DNA from: Actinomadura livida
GTDB taxonomy: Bacteria > Actinomycetota > Actinomycetes > Streptosporangiales > Streptosporangiaceae
Reading direction: 5' to 3'
Assembly (NCBI RefSeq): GCF_014648675.1
Contig: NZ_BMRO01000011.1
Span: forward strand, 1-64,000
Length of the DNA: 64,000 nucleotides
Both the position numbers and the translations under genes were made by a program. Positions 49,687 to 58,971 of this stretch are shown here, one piece after another. Each line of letters opens with the position of its first letter. Positions within the stretch are counted from its first letter, which is position 1. Below the pieces are notes generated by a model. It saw only the letters and a list, made by a program, of their open reading frames with translations. It searched no databases and was not told the DNA's origin.

Positions 49687-51390
49687 ATGACCGAACTCTC
49701 CCCGGGCGCCAACGTCGCCCTGCCCGACCGGCGGCTGACCGCCACGGTGTCCTGCGCCGTCCCCGTGGACGTGAGCGCCCTGCTCGTCGGCCCCGACCTG
49801 CGCGTCCGCTCCGACGCCGACCTGGTGTTCTTCAACGCCCCGGAGGCGCCGGGCGTGCGGTGGGCCGACGGCGGGGGGCGGCAGCGCGTGCGGCTGGACC
49901 TGGACGCGGTGCCCGCCGGCGTCCATGCGGTGCTGGTCGCGGTGAGCCTGTCCGGGGCGGGGTCGTTCGGGGCGATGCCGCCGCCGCAGGTCAGGCTGGC
50001 GGGGGACGGCGACGAACCGGCGGCCCTGTTCACCGTCCGGGGGCTGGGCCCCGAGAAGGCGATCATCGGGCTGGAGATCTACCGCAGGTCCGGGCAGTGG
50101 AAGGTGCGCGCCGTCGGGCAGGGCTACGCCGGCGGGCTAGCCGAGCTGGTCGAGGCGCACGGCGTCGAGGTGGACGACCCGGGCGAGGAGGCGGGCATGG
50201 GCACCGCCCCGGCTGGCCCCGCCGTCGGCGCACCGCCACCGGCCCAGCCGCCGTCCGCGCAGCCACCCGCCGCGCAGCCGCCGCCCGTACCGCCGCCGCG
50301 CACGCAGCCGCCCCCGGCCCAGCCGCCCCCGCAGCAGGCGCCGCAGCAGACGCCGGCCCCGCAACCGCCGCCCTCCTCGGAGGTCGGCTACCTCGAACGG
50401 TGCTGGCTGATCTGGGAGGACGCCAGCCGCTCGCTGGCCTCGTTCCGCGCCGCCACCGAGCACGCGCTGCGGCTCCGCAACGAGGAGATCGCCGGCCGGG
50501 CGCCGCGCGGCCGGTTCGACGAGCTGATGCGGGCGGCCGACGAGCGGCTGCGCGCCGACGCCGAGCAGCTGCGCGACGAGCTGGCCCGGGTGGAGCCGCA
50601 CGTCACCGCGGAGGTCGCGCCGTTCGACGCGCCGTCCTGGCTGACCTGGCGGCCGGGCACCGACCTGGCCGAGGGGATGCTGGTGGGGCGGCTGAGCACC
50701 GAGGAGCTGCCCGGTCTGCGGATACCGCTCGTCCTGCGGATGCCGTGGCGGCGCGGCGTGTGGGTCTCGCGCGGCACGATGCCCGGCGACTCGGCCGCCT
50801 ACGCCTGGTCGCTGGTGACCCGGTTCCTGGCCGCCGTCCCGCCCGGGCTGGCGGGCCTGGAGGTGATCGACGCGGCGGGCCTGTCGGGCGCGGGCTGGCT
50901 GCACGGCTTCGACCCGGTCACCAGCGCCCGCCTGCTGGGCGGCGGGGTGGCCACCGGCCCGGCGGCGTCCGAGCGGCTCCGCCGGCTGCTCGACCTGGTG
51001 GACCTGCGGCGCATCGGCGGCGACCTGCCCGCCGCGGCGGCGGAGGGCCCGCCGGTGCGGCTGGTGGTGATCCTCGACGCGGGCGCCGCGGTCGCGGGGG
51101 AGGAGGCGCACCACGTGCTGCGCCTCGTCGAGGACGGCCCGCTCGCCGGCGTCCCTGTGCTGCTGGTGGAGACCGACACCCCCGCCGCGGAGACGGTGCG
51201 CGCCATCCGCGTCCGGCAGTCCTGCAACGACCTCCCTTCCAGCGAGGGCATGATCGGCGACTCGTGGGTCGGCGCGGGCTGGAACCTGACCCCGGAGGTC
51301 CTCCCGGACACCGCCGCGGGCACCCGCGCCCCGGCCCTCCTCACCCACGTCCTCACCGCCCACGCCCGCTCCATCGCCGCCCACGACTGA
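49687..51390 (+). CDS. TerD domain fused by a proline-rich linker to an unusual C-terminal ATPase-like domain
   Basis: A 567-residue modular protein. Residues 1-165 are TerD-like (TELSPGANVALPDRRLTATVSC, VFFNAPEAPGVRWADGGGRQRVRLDLDAVPAGVHAVLVAVSL) but without the full calcium loop. Residues about 178-240 are a P/Q/A-rich linker (PPPAQPPSAQPPAAQPPP). Residues 250-330 form an alpha-helical coiled region (WEDASRSLASFRAATEHALRLRN). Residues 335-565 carry ELPGLRIPLVLRMPWRRGVWVSR, RFLAAVPPGLAGLEVIDAAGLSGAGWL and VRLVVILDAGAAVAGEEAHHVLRLV, recalling the FtsK/SpoIIIE-type module found in TerY/TerD clusters, with a Walker A that looks degenerate. Follows terD by 6 bases. Possibly part of a stress or phage-defence apparatus. 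Confidence 0.78.
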   Translation: MTELSPGANVALPDRRLTATVSCAVPVDVSALLVGPDLRVRSDADLVFFNAPEAPGVRWADGGGRQRVRLDLDAVPAGVHAVLVAVSLSGAGSFGAMPPPQVRLAGDGDEPAALFTVRGLGPEKAIIGLEIYRRSGQWKVRAVGQGYAGGLAELVEAHGVEVDDPGEEAGMGTAPAGPAVGAPPPAQPPSAQPPAAQPPPVPPPRTQPPPAQPPPQQAPQQTPAPQPPPSSEVGYLERCWLIWEDASRSLASFRAATEHALRLRNEEIAGRAPRGRFDELMRAADERLRADAEQLRDELARVEPHVTAEVAPFDAPSWLTWRPGTDLAEGMLVGRLSTEELPGLRIPLVLRMPWRRGVWVSRGTMPGDSAAYAWSLVTRFLAAVPPGLAGLEVIDAAGLSGAGWLHGFDPVTSARLLGGGVATGPAASERLRRLLDLVDLRRIGGDLPAAAAEGPPVRLVVILDAGAAVAGEEAHHVLRLVEDGPLAGVPVLLVETDTPAAETVRAIRVRQSCNDLPSSEGMIGDSWVGAGWNLTPEVLPDTAAGTRAPALLTHVLTAHARSIAAHD

Positions 51391-51420
51391 CCCCCGGCCG
51401 ACCGGGTCCCGGTCCGGTGG

Positions 51421-52719
51421 TCAGGGGAGGGCGGCGAGTTTGCGCTGCAGCAGTGCGCGTTCACGCTCGTTGGCGGTGAGGCCCGCGGCGCGCTCCAGCT
51501 CGGCGCGGGCCTCGGCGGTGCGGCCGAGGCGGGCGAGCAGTTCGCCGCGGACGCTGGGCAGGAGGTGCGAGTCCCGCAGCGCGCCGGACTCCGCCAGCCC
51601 GTCCACGATCCGCAGGGCCGCGGCCGGGCCGTCCGCCATGGCGACCGCGACCGCGCGGTTGAGGTCGACCACCGGGGAGGGGGCGAGCCGGCCGAGCGCC
51701 TCGTAGACGAGGACGATGCGCTCCCAGTCCGTCTCCTCGACCGACGGGGCGACGGCGTGGCACTCGGCGATCGCGGCCTGCAGCCCGTAGGCGCCGAGGC
51801 CGCGGCCGGCCTGCTCCGCGCGGGCGAGGGCGGCCCGCCCGCGGCGGATCGCGGCGCGGTCCCAGCGGCGGCGGTCCTGGTCCTCCAGCAGCACCGGCTC
51901 GCCGTCCGGGCCGGTGCGGGCGGGGAACCGCGCCGCGGTCAGCTCCAGCAGCGCCAGCAGCCCGTGGACCTCGGGCTCGTCCGGCACCAGCCGGGACAGG
52001 ACGCGGGCGAGCCGCTGCGCCTCGCCCGCGAGGTCGAACCGGATCAGGTCGCCGCCCGAGCTGGCCGTGGACCCCTCGGTGAAGATGAGGTAGACCGCGC
52101 TGAGCACCGAGCCGAGCCGCTCGCGCCGGTCCTCGGCGGGCGGCACCTCGAACGGCACCCGCGCGGCCGCGAGGGTCTTCTTCGCCCGGGTGATGCGGGC
52201 CTGCACGGTGGCGGTCGGGACGAGGCACGCGCGGGCGATCTCGTCGCTGGTCAGGCCGCCGACGACGCGCAGGGTGAGCGCCACCCGCGCCTCCCGCGAC
52301 AGCACGGGATGGCAGGAGACGAACATCAGCGCGAGCAGGTCGTCGTCGATCCGGTCCGAATCCCACAGCACGTCCGCGGCCCCCCCGGCCGGATCGGCGG
52401 GGGAGCTCCCCGAGGCGGCGCCGCCCTCGCCCAGGTCGCGGGCGAGGGCGGCGTACCGGTCGTCCAGGGCGGCGCGGCGCCGGAACGCGTCGATCGCGCG
52501 GCGCCGGCCGACGGTGAGCAGCCAGCCCGTCCGGTTGCGGGGTACGCCGTCGCGCGGCCAGGTCACCAGTGCCTCGGCGAGCGCCTCCTGCGCGAGGTCC
52601 TCGGCCAGCGCGAAGTCGCCGGTGTAGCGCGCGAGCGCGCCGACGATCCGCGCGGACTCGATCCGCCAGACGGCGGCGACGGCCTCACGGCCCGTGTGCT
52701 CGCCGGTGTGGTCGCCCAT
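51421..52719 (-). CDS. ECF42-type RNA polymerase sigma factor (DUF6596)
   Basis: A 432-residue protein. Residues 1-80 are sigma region 2 (AVWRIESARIVGALARYTGDFALAEDLAQEALAEALVTWPRDGVPRNRTGWLLTVGRRRAIDAFRRRAA). Residues about 140-180 are region 4 (LALMFVSCHPVLSREARVALTLRVVGGLTSDEIARACLVPTATVQARITRAKKTL). A long C-terminal TPR-like DUF6596 domain follows (LGSVLSAVYLIFTEGSTASSGGDLIR, ALLELTAARFPART). This is the ECF42 group, which has no anti-sigma factor and works with a YCII-related partner. That partner is encoded upstream at 52735-53154, with 15 bp between. Predicted to redirect RNA polymerase in response to an unknown cue. Confidence 0.92.
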   Translation of the reverse strand: MGDHTGEHTGREAVAAVWRIESARIVGALARYTGDFALAEDLAQEALAEALVTWPRDGVPRNRTGWLLTVGRRRAIDAFRRRAALDDRYAALARDLGEGGAASGSSPADPAGGAADVLWDSDRIDDDLLALMFVSCHPVLSREARVALTLRVVGGLTSDEIARACLVPTATVQARITRAKKTLAAARVPFEVPPAEDRRERLGSVLSAVYLIFTEGSTASSGGDLIRFDLAGEAQRLARVLSRLVPDEPEVHGLLALLELTAARFPARTGPDGEPVLLEDQDRRRWDRAAIRRGRAALARAEQAGRGLGAYGLQAAIAECHAVAPSVEETDWERIVLVYEALGRLAPSPVVDLNRAVAVAMADGPAAALRIVDGLAESGALRDSHLLPSVRGELLARLGRTAEARAELERAAGLTANERERALLQRKLAALP

Positions 52720-52734
52720 GTCGCGCCGTCCCGC

Positions 52735-53154
52735 TCAGAGCTGGCCGGTGGCCTCGCGCCACGCCCGCTCCTTCTTGATCCACTCGTTGTCCTGCGGCAG
52801 CTCGTCGATCGTGGTGACGCGGCGGATCTCGGTCTTGAAGCCCGGCCCGGTCATCGGCGACCGCTTGGCCCACTCGACGGCCTCCTCCTTGGAGGCGACG
52901 TTGAGGATGTAGAAGCCGCCGAACAGCTCCTTCGTCTCGCCGTACGGGCCGTCGGTGACGACGGGCGGCTCGGACGAGTAGTCGACGACCACGCCCTCCT
53001 CGGCGTCGTCGAGGCCCTCCGCGGCCAGCAGCACCCCGGCCTGGATCATCTCCTGGTTGTAGCGGCCGATGGTCTCGATCATCTGGTCGAAGTCGATCTC
53101 GCCCATCCCCGCGAATGCCTCGTCGCTGGCGCGCATGATCAGCATGTACTTCAT
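52735..53154 (-). CDS. YCII/DGPF-family protein, ECF42 partner
   Basis: A 139-residue YCII-related protein: MKYMLIMRASDEAFAGMGEIDFDQMIETIGRYNQEMIQAGVLLAAEGL, then DGPYGETKELFGGFYILNVASKEEAVEWAKRSP, containing the DGPF-like TDGPYxExKE hallmark. DGPF proteins are the conserved partners of ECF42 sigma factors and may act as sensors or small enzymes with that factor. ATG at 53152-53154, GAACGA upstream with GGAG. First gene of the two-gene operon; a hairpin at 53229-53270 lies upstream and belongs to the M36 protease gene. Confidence 0.88.
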   Translation of the reverse strand: MKYMLIMRASDEAFAGMGEIDFDQMIETIGRYNQEMIQAGVLLAAEGLDDAEEGVVVDYSSEPPVVTDGPYGETKELFGGFYILNVASKEEAVEWAKRSPMTGPGFKTEIRRVTTIDELPQDNEWIKKERAWREATGQL

Positions 53155-53228
53155 CGTTCGTTCTCCTTGGTCGTCCGGGCCCCCTCCGGAGCCTTTCACC
53201 CCTAGGTCGAACGGGGGGCGACGCCGAT

Positions 53229-53270
53229 CGACACGGCCGCGGAACTTTTTCAAGAACCGCGGCCGTGTCG
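53229..53270. terminator. Terminator of the M36 protease gene
   Basis: A perfect 14-bp inverted repeat: CGACACGGCCGCGG (53229-53242), 14-base AT-rich loop, CCGCGGCCGTGTCG (53257-53270). It lies 25 bases beyond the protease stop codon (minus strand) and about 75 bases upstream of the YCII start. It should isolate the ECF42 operon from protease transcription. Confidence 0.8.
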
Positions 53271-53294
53271 TCTGACCAGGGAAGACGCCGCGGG

Positions 53295-56192
53295 CTACCG
53301 GGCGAACGCCTGGAGCTCGGCGGCGCGGACGAGACCGGCCCACCGGGCGGCGGTGCCGCAGTCGGTGGCGGAACGCGGGTCGTTGTCCTGCTCACCCGCG
53401 TACGCCGGGGCGCCGGTGCACTGGCTGGAGACGACCTGCAGCCGCAGGTGCGTCGCCTTGACGTCCCTCAGGTCGAACGACCGGAGGTTGACGTCGGGTG
53501 CCGTGGGCCGCGGCCGGTCGGCGGGGAACGCGTCGGACGGGCTGGTGTAGACGGTGCGGTACGACCCGTCCTCCGCGCAGTCCGCCCGGGTGGAGTCGCA
53601 AGCCAGGAGCCGGAAAGCCCGCAGCGCCGTGAACCGGTTCTGGGCGGTGTTCGCGCCCTCCGGGTCGCTCGCCACGGTCGGCCGCAGCATCGCGCTGACC
53701 TGGATCCGGTCGACCTTGACCGGGCGGTCGCCCGCCAGGTCGACGGTCACCTGCCGGTCGGCGACCGGGGCCTCGACCGACTGCCAGTTGGTCGCCTCGG
53801 TCTCGTCCAGCAGCGCGCCCTGGGACTGCCCGTCGCCGGCGGCGGTCGCGCCGTTGGCGCTCGCGGCGAGGTTGCGGTGCATCGTCACCGGCAGGGACTT
53901 CTGCCCGGCGCCGATCGTCGCGGTGAACTTCTTGTGCCCGAAGCCGGCGCCCACCGCGACGAAGGAGTAGCGGCCGGGCGCGATCGCGAACGTGGCGCCG
54001 AGCGGCGTCGCCGGGTCGGTGTCGGCCACCGGGACGGCGCGGGCCTCGTAGTCGCCCACGTAGAGCCGGACCGCCCCGTCCTCGGCGTCACCGCGCGGCT
54101 TGAGCGTGACGCTGGCGTTGCGCGACATCGGGGACGCGAAGCTCGGCACCGGGTCCGCGTCGGCCGGGCCCGCGCTGGACGCCGCCTCTCCCAGGCCGTG
54201 CCGGGCGAAGACCTTCCACATCAGCTCGTGGTTCTTCCCGCCGAACCGGATGGTGTCGGCGGCGAGCAGCGCGTCGCGGTGGTCGACGTAGCTGACCGCT
54301 CCGCTGGCCATCAGCAGCAGCGCGTCGAAGGACAGCTGCGCCCACCGCCGGTTGCCCGGGCACTTGGCGGCGTCGACCTTGCCGTCGGCGCACTTGCGCT
54401 GCAGCGCGGCGCTGCCGTCGCCGTACCGCCGGACGAACGCCTCGCGGAGGTCGAACTGGGTGGCGGTCCAGATCTCGCCGTCCGCGTGGACCTGCGTCCC
54501 GACGAGGTCGTAGCCGATGTCGCTGTAGTTGAGCGGGCTGCGGCTCATGTCGTAGTTGCGGATCCCGGCGCGCGGCTCCCCGGTGACGTAGGCGCCGATG
54601 ACGTACGGCGTCCGGCCGGGCGGGCGGAACCCGTACTCGCTGAGGTACTCCATGGCGAGCAGGTCGGAGGTGCTCTCGTTCATCGCCCCGGCCTGCGGGC
54701 CGCTCCACCCGGCGTCCGGGCCGGCGACCATGCGGCCGGAGATGGCGTGCGAGTACTCGTGCCCGATGACGGTCATGTCGAAATCGCCGTCCACGCACGG
54801 CGGGTAGAACGCGCCCGCGATCGGCTGCCACAGGTACATGTTGGTGATCGGGGCGATGCCGTCGGGGAACGTGATCTGGTTCGCGTTGTCGCGGATGCTG
54901 GGGAACCGCGCCCCGGCCTGCGCGTTGCCCTGCTCGGGGTCGCCGCCGAGGCCGCCGCGGTCGCCGTTGTCGACCTGCATGTTCCACGCCGACTCGGTGA
55001 AGCCGAGGCGGTAGGACCAGTCGTGCATGCGGTTGTGCTGGACGAAGAGGTTGGAGATGGCCGCTTCGAGGTCGGCCTCCTGCGGGCTGTCCAGCGTCGC
55101 CGGGTCGCACTTGCTCCTGTACCACTGGTTGCCCCAGCGGTAGGTGTACGCGCGGTCCGGTCGGGGGGCGTTGGTGCGGGTCCCGACGGTGAAGGGGTCG
55201 TCGCTCGCGCGGTTGTCGTACGAGCGGGCCGCGTTCCCCAGGCTGGTGTGGGTCGACTCTCCGGTCGCCGGGTCGACGTCCCAGGCGTTCCCGTTCGAGG
55301 GGTCGCCGCCGACGACGAAGCTGCACCCGCGGGCGGGCGTGTAGCACCACGTCCGCCGGGTGTCGCGCGACGAGTAGTCGCCGGGCGGCGTGGCCGGGAA
55401 CACCGACCAGCGCGGGTCGTCGCTGTCGTGGTCGACGAGGTTCTCCCGCACCAGCACCGCGCCGGACCGGGCGTCGACGTGGGACGTGACGGCCTTCGGC
55501 TCCGCGTCCGACGTGTCCATGAGCGTGACCTGGTAGGCGCTGCGGACGCCGTCGGCGGTGGGCACCGCGACGAGCCGGACCCGGCGGGTGGCGCCGTCCG
55601 ACACCGTGATGCCCGCGTCGCGGGCCGCCGCCGCCACCGCGTCCTCCTCGGAGAGCGTGGCGGCCGGCGGGGCGCCGCCGTCGCGGGACAGGGACGAGGT
55701 GACCGAGACGACCTCGTCGCCGCGCACGCCGACGGCCACCAGCCCGTCGTGGCCGGCGGGCAGCTCGCCGAAGCGCTGGCGCAGCAGCACGGCGGCGCCG
55801 TCGCCGATCGGGTTGACCGTGACCTTCTCCAGCGCGGTGACGGCCGGCGCGTCCAGGCCGAAGAGGTCCCGGTTGCCGGCCAGGTAGGCGCGCGCAACCT
55901 TCTCCGGCCCGCCCGGGAGGCCGTCGGCCAGGGCGCCCGTGCCGGTCACCGAGGCGGGGGTGCCGAACCTGTTCCACCGGACCGTCACGTCGCGGGCGGC
56001 GCTCTTCTGCCGGGCGGTGGGGGCGAGCGCGCCGCCGCGCGCGTCCTTGTCGGGCAGCTCCACGTGCTCGCCGGGCGGTTCCGGCCGGGGAGCCGAGCGT
56101 TCGGCCTGGGCGGGGGTCGCGAGCCCGATGGTCAGGAGAGTTCCAGTGACCGCCACGGCTGTCGCGGCGGTCCAGCGGGTCCTGGGCACCAT
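53295..56192 (-). CDS. Secreted M36 (fungalysin-like) zinc metalloprotease
   Basis: A 965-residue exported protease. Signal peptide MVPRTRWTAATAVAVTGTLLTIGLATPAQA. A FTP/PepSY-like propeptide follows (GTGALADGLPGGPEKVARAYLAGNRDLFGL). The M36 catalytic domain has LFVQHNRMHDWSYRLGFTE, FDMTVIGHEYSHAISGRM with HEYSH at about 478-482 (two zinc His and catalytic Glu), and the third ligand region AGAMNESTSDLLAMEYL. A C-terminal beta-sandwich from about 790 to 965 has VTVDLAGDRPVKVDRIQVSAML, LRSFDLRDVKATHLRLQVV and AELQAF, a P/Homo B- or discoidin-type domain. It digests extracellular proteins. The ATG at 56190-56192 begins the signal peptide; no strong Shine-Dalgarno. Monocistronic, with a strong terminator. 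Confidence 0.92.
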   Translation of the reverse strand: MVPRTRWTAATAVAVTGTLLTIGLATPAQAERSAPRPEPPGEHVELPDKDARGGALAPTARQKSAARDVTVRWNRFGTPASVTGTGALADGLPGGPEKVARAYLAGNRDLFGLDAPAVTALEKVTVNPIGDGAAVLLRQRFGELPAGHDGLVAVGVRGDEVVSVTSSLSRDGGAPPAATLSEEDAVAAAARDAGITVSDGATRRVRLVAVPTADGVRSAYQVTLMDTSDAEPKAVTSHVDARSGAVLVRENLVDHDSDDPRWSVFPATPPGDYSSRDTRRTWCYTPARGCSFVVGGDPSNGNAWDVDPATGESTHTSLGNAARSYDNRASDDPFTVGTRTNAPRPDRAYTYRWGNQWYRSKCDPATLDSPQEADLEAAISNLFVQHNRMHDWSYRLGFTESAWNMQVDNGDRGGLGGDPEQGNAQAGARFPSIRDNANQITFPDGIAPITNMYLWQPIAGAFYPPCVDGDFDMTVIGHEYSHAISGRMVAGPDAGWSGPQAGAMNESTSDLLAMEYLSEYGFRPPGRTPYVIGAYVTGEPRAGIRNYDMSRSPLNYSDIGYDLVGTQVHADGEIWTATQFDLREAFVRRYGDGSAALQRKCADGKVDAAKCPGNRRWAQLSFDALLLMASGAVSYVDHRDALLAADTIRFGGKNHELMWKVFARHGLGEAASSAGPADADPVPSFASPMSRNASVTLKPRGDAEDGAVRLYVGDYEARAVPVADTDPATPLGATFAIAPGRYSFVAVGAGFGHKKFTATIGAGQKSLPVTMHRNLAASANGATAAGDGQSQGALLDETEATNWQSVEAPVADRQVTVDLAGDRPVKVDRIQVSAMLRPTVASDPEGANTAQNRFTALRAFRLLACDSTRADCAEDGSYRTVYTSPSDAFPADRPRPTAPDVNLRSFDLRDVKATHLRLQVVSSQCTGAPAYAGEQDNDPRSATDCGTAARWAGLVRAAELQAFAR

Positions 56193-56762
56193 TGCCTCCT
56201 GGGGGACGGGCGGATGGCCCGTGGAGGGTCGGCCGGTCGATCATCCGGTCGTTGAAGAGACAAGCAGTGCCCCGTACCCCCAACTATGGCGAATTGGCAC
56301 ATCAACCCCATATAGCCGAAAGTCGGTGTTCGCCCTTGACAGCGGCTGTTTCGCATGGTTGCCGAGTACAGCGGGACGAAAGCGCGCGATTCGCGCATGG
56401 CCCCCGGAGGCCCGGTGGAAGGAACCGGCCAGGTCCCGCGGGTGCGGGTCGGCCGGTGGAGGTCAATGGCGACCGGATCGTGATCACGTGGCTACACGGT
56501 GCACATAACCCTTACGGTTCGGTGAGGCCGTGCAGGTCGGCAGACATAGAACGTGTTCTTATGCCCGTCGCGGTAAGCAAGTTGTTCCTTGCGGGCGGTG
56601 ATCGTCGGGATAACCATGGCGCTGAGCGCTGAGAATCTCACGATTCGGAAGGTGGTGTATGGGCGGCTGTTGCGCAGTGCCCCCGACCTCGGAATGCTCG
56701 TGATCGCCCGCACCTGATCGACTTCTCCTGCACCGTACGGCCGACCCGTGAAAGCGGACATC
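56193..56762. other. Intergenic region between divergent protease and dehydrogenase genes
   Basis: About 570 bp without a supported gene. It must hold the promoters of the M36 protease (leftward) and the dehydrogenase (rightward). A TTGACA at 56336-56341 is a rightward -35 candidate, but no good -10 follows at 16-18 bases. The middle (56280-56360) and the stretch 56550-56650 are AT-richer than the neighbourhood. Short open frames here have random codon use. Confidence 0.5.
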
Positions 56763-58265
56763 ATGACGGATGATTTGCTGTCCCTGTCGACGGACGAGTT
56801 CATCGCCGGGATCGACGCGGTCGCGTCGAAATTCGATTCGGCGGCCTATCCGCAGCAATACCTTCCCGCCGAGGACTGGGCGCTCCTGGTCAGGGCCGGA
56901 GTCCTGCTCCCGACCCTGCCCTCGCGGTACGGCGGCCGCGACAGCCACGTCGAGATGTGCCGGGCCGTGGAGACCGCGGCCGAGTGGAACCTGGCGCTCG
57001 GCGTGTACGTGATCGTCAACACCGCGCTCGCGCTCCTGCCGGTCGTGAAATGGGCCGGCGAAGAGGCCCAGGAGGAGATGCTGCCGCTGTTCAGCGGCGG
57101 CGATCCGCTGCGGGCGGGCCTCGCCGCCACCGAACCGGGCGCCGGGTCGGCCCTGTCCGCCATGACGACGGCCTTCGAGGAGGTCGACGGCGGCTACCGG
57201 ATCCGCGGCCGCAAGCACTGGCAGGCGCTCAGCTCCTCCGCGCACTGGTGGCTGGTCGTCGCGAAGCACGAGCACCGCCGCGAGTACGGCTACTTCATCG
57301 TCCGGCGCGACGAGGGGTTCCGCACCGTCCAGCTCTACGACGCGCTCGGCCTGAAGCTGCTCGACTACGGGGTCAACGACATCGACGTGACCGTGCCGCG
57401 GCACCGGCGGATCAACGCCGAGGAACGGGGCGTGGACTCGGTCGACCTGTTCCTGGCCTCGCGGTCGCTGCTGGCGGCGGCGGGGGCCGGGTTCCTGCGG
57501 CGCATCAGCCGGGAGGCGCACGCGTACGCGGACGGCCGCCGGATCGGGCGGAAACGGCAGTCCAGGATCGGCTTCGTCCGCTACCGGCTCGCCGCCATCG
57601 ACGCGTCCGCCACCATCTGCGAGGCGTTCAGCCACTACCTGCAGACGGAGCTGGACTTCAAGGGCGACATGACCCCGGCGTTCCCGGCCGTCCAGGCCCT
57701 CAAGACCGTCGCCACGGAGCGGATCGTCCGTGCGGCGCAGAACTACCAGCAGCTGACCGGCGGTGAAGGGTACCGCTGCGGGTCGCCCACCAACATCGCC
57801 GGCCAGGCGTTCCTCGATTCTCGGGTCTTCACCGTCTTCGACGGCAACAACGACATGCTCAGCCAGCAGCTCGCCGCGCACTGCCTGACCCGGCGGGGCG
57901 GCCTGCCGCTCAGCGAGTTCCTGGCCGGCTGGCCGCTGACGGCGCCCGCCGTCGACACGCTCAAGACGGACCTGAGCTTCCTCGACCGGCCCCTGGACCA
58001 GTCGCACCAGGTCCTGGCGGGCCGCGCCATCGGCTACCTCTTCGCGGTGACGAGCGTCCTCAAGTGGGCCGAGGAGACAGGTGCCGACCCCGGGCGGCTC
58101 TGGCCCGCCGTCGAGTTCCTCCGGCACGACATCACCGGCGTCGCCGCCGAGTTCCGGCTGATGGCCAGCGGGATAGTCGGAGACGAGGACCCGGCGGAGC
58201 CGGTCGGCGCCGGCGCCGGGCGGCCGTTCCCGTTCGCCGGTTCCGACCTGACCGGGACGGGGTGA
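56763..58265 (+). CDS. Acyl-CoA dehydrogenase family protein, lone gene
   Basis: A 500-residue acyl-CoA dehydrogenase homologue, longer than the usual 380. N-terminal helical domain: LVRAGVLLPTLPSRYGGRDSHVEMC. The FAD/substrate strand has RAGLAATEPGAGSALSAMTTAFEEVDGGYRIRGRKHWQALSSSAHWWLVVA. C-terminal helices have RQSRIGFVRYRLAAIDASATICEAF and AAQNYQQLTGGEGYRCGSPTNIAGQAFLDSRVFTVFDGNNDML. The usual catalytic Glu motif (YEGT) reads VFDGNND, so the base is uncertain. The substrate is unknown; relatives work in polyketide or lipid tailoring. ATG at 56763 is chosen; a GTG at 56748 adds five residues. No gene of the same pathway is adjacent. Confidence 0.78.
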   Translation: MTDDLLSLSTDEFIAGIDAVASKFDSAAYPQQYLPAEDWALLVRAGVLLPTLPSRYGGRDSHVEMCRAVETAAEWNLALGVYVIVNTALALLPVVKWAGEEAQEEMLPLFSGGDPLRAGLAATEPGAGSALSAMTTAFEEVDGGYRIRGRKHWQALSSSAHWWLVVAKHEHRREYGYFIVRRDEGFRTVQLYDALGLKLLDYGVNDIDVTVPRHRRINAEERGVDSVDLFLASRSLLAAAGAGFLRRISREAHAYADGRRIGRKRQSRIGFVRYRLAAIDASATICEAFSHYLQTELDFKGDMTPAFPAVQALKTVATERIVRAAQNYQQLTGGEGYRCGSPTNIAGQAFLDSRVFTVFDGNNDMLSQQLAAHCLTRRGGLPLSEFLAGWPLTAPAVDTLKTDLSFLDRPLDQSHQVLAGRAIGYLFAVTSVLKWAEETGADPGRLWPAVEFLRHDITGVAAEFRLMASGIVGDEDPAEPVGAGAGRPFPFAGSDLTGTG

Positions 58266-58307
58266 GGCCCCGCCCGCTCCGCCCGCCGCTGCCCGATGCC
58301 CGGCCGG

Positions 58308-58892
58308 TCAGTCCGGCAGGCCCTCGCGGAGGTCGATCCGGGCGGCCAGGTCGGCCGCCTTCCGCTTCATGAGGTCCAGGCCGGCCTTGCCCCACGGGCG
58401 CGGTTCGCTGTCCACGACGCAGACCGTGCCGAGAACGGTGCCCGTGCGGTCCGTCAGCGGAGCGCCCGCGTAGCTGCGGACCATGAGCTTGTCGACGATG
58501 GGGTTCCCGGCGAACCGCGGGTAGTCGAGGACGTCGTCCAGGATCAGTGCCTTGCGCCGGACGACGACGTGCGGGCAGTAGCCGGCGTTGAGGGGGATCC
58601 GCAAGTCCAGGATCCCCTCGACGAGGTCGGCGGCGGCGGGCGGCGTGAAGACGCCGGACACGAACTGGTCCTCGCCGATGAGGTTCACGAAGGCCACCGG
58701 CGTGGTCGCGAGGCCGGTGAGCTGCTGTGCCTCCAGCGCCAGCTCGTGGGCGAACCTGTCGAACTCGCTCTCCCGCTTCTGCCCCAGCCCGAGTTCGCGC
58801 AGCCGCGCCGCCCGCTTGGGCGCCTCGTGGTCGGGCGGCAGCAAGGGCCGGTCGAACAGTTCCGGCGCCTGGTCGCTGAACTGGTGTGTCAC
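58308..58892 (-). CDS. GAF-domain protein linked to the cvn operon
   Basis: A 194-residue cytoplasmic protein with a single GAF domain: FAHELALEAQQLTGLATTPVAFVNLIGEDQFVSGVF, then GYCPHVVVRRKALILDDVLDYPRFAGNPIVDKLMVRSYAGAPLTDRTGTVLGTVCVVDSEPRPW. This form (CPHVV, YAGAPL, GTVCVVD) is the usual actinobacterial sensory GAF type that may bind a small ligand or a redox signal. GTG start at 58890-58892 preceded by GGAGG. It lies 79 bases after the end of cvnD on the same strand and could be the fifth gene of the conservon. Confidence 0.85.
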   Translation of the reverse strand: MTHQFSDQAPELFDRPLLPPDHEAPKRAARLRELGLGQKRESEFDRFAHELALEAQQLTGLATTPVAFVNLIGEDQFVSGVFTPPAAADLVEGILDLRIPLNAGYCPHVVVRRKALILDDVLDYPRFAGNPIVDKLMVRSYAGAPLTDRTGTVLGTVCVVDSEPRPWGKAGLDLMKRKAADLAARIDLREGLPD

Positions 58893-58971
58893 GGGAGACC
58901 TCCGGGGTGTGGGCGGGTGTGCGGTGGCGGACGGACAGCGGGGCCGGGGTCCGGGACCCCGGCCCGCCGCG

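Noticed and set aside
56192..56632. 146-codon frame in the gap before the acyl-CoA dehydrogenase
   Set aside because: Random codon usage, no start signal, and the gap has lower GC than the genes around it.
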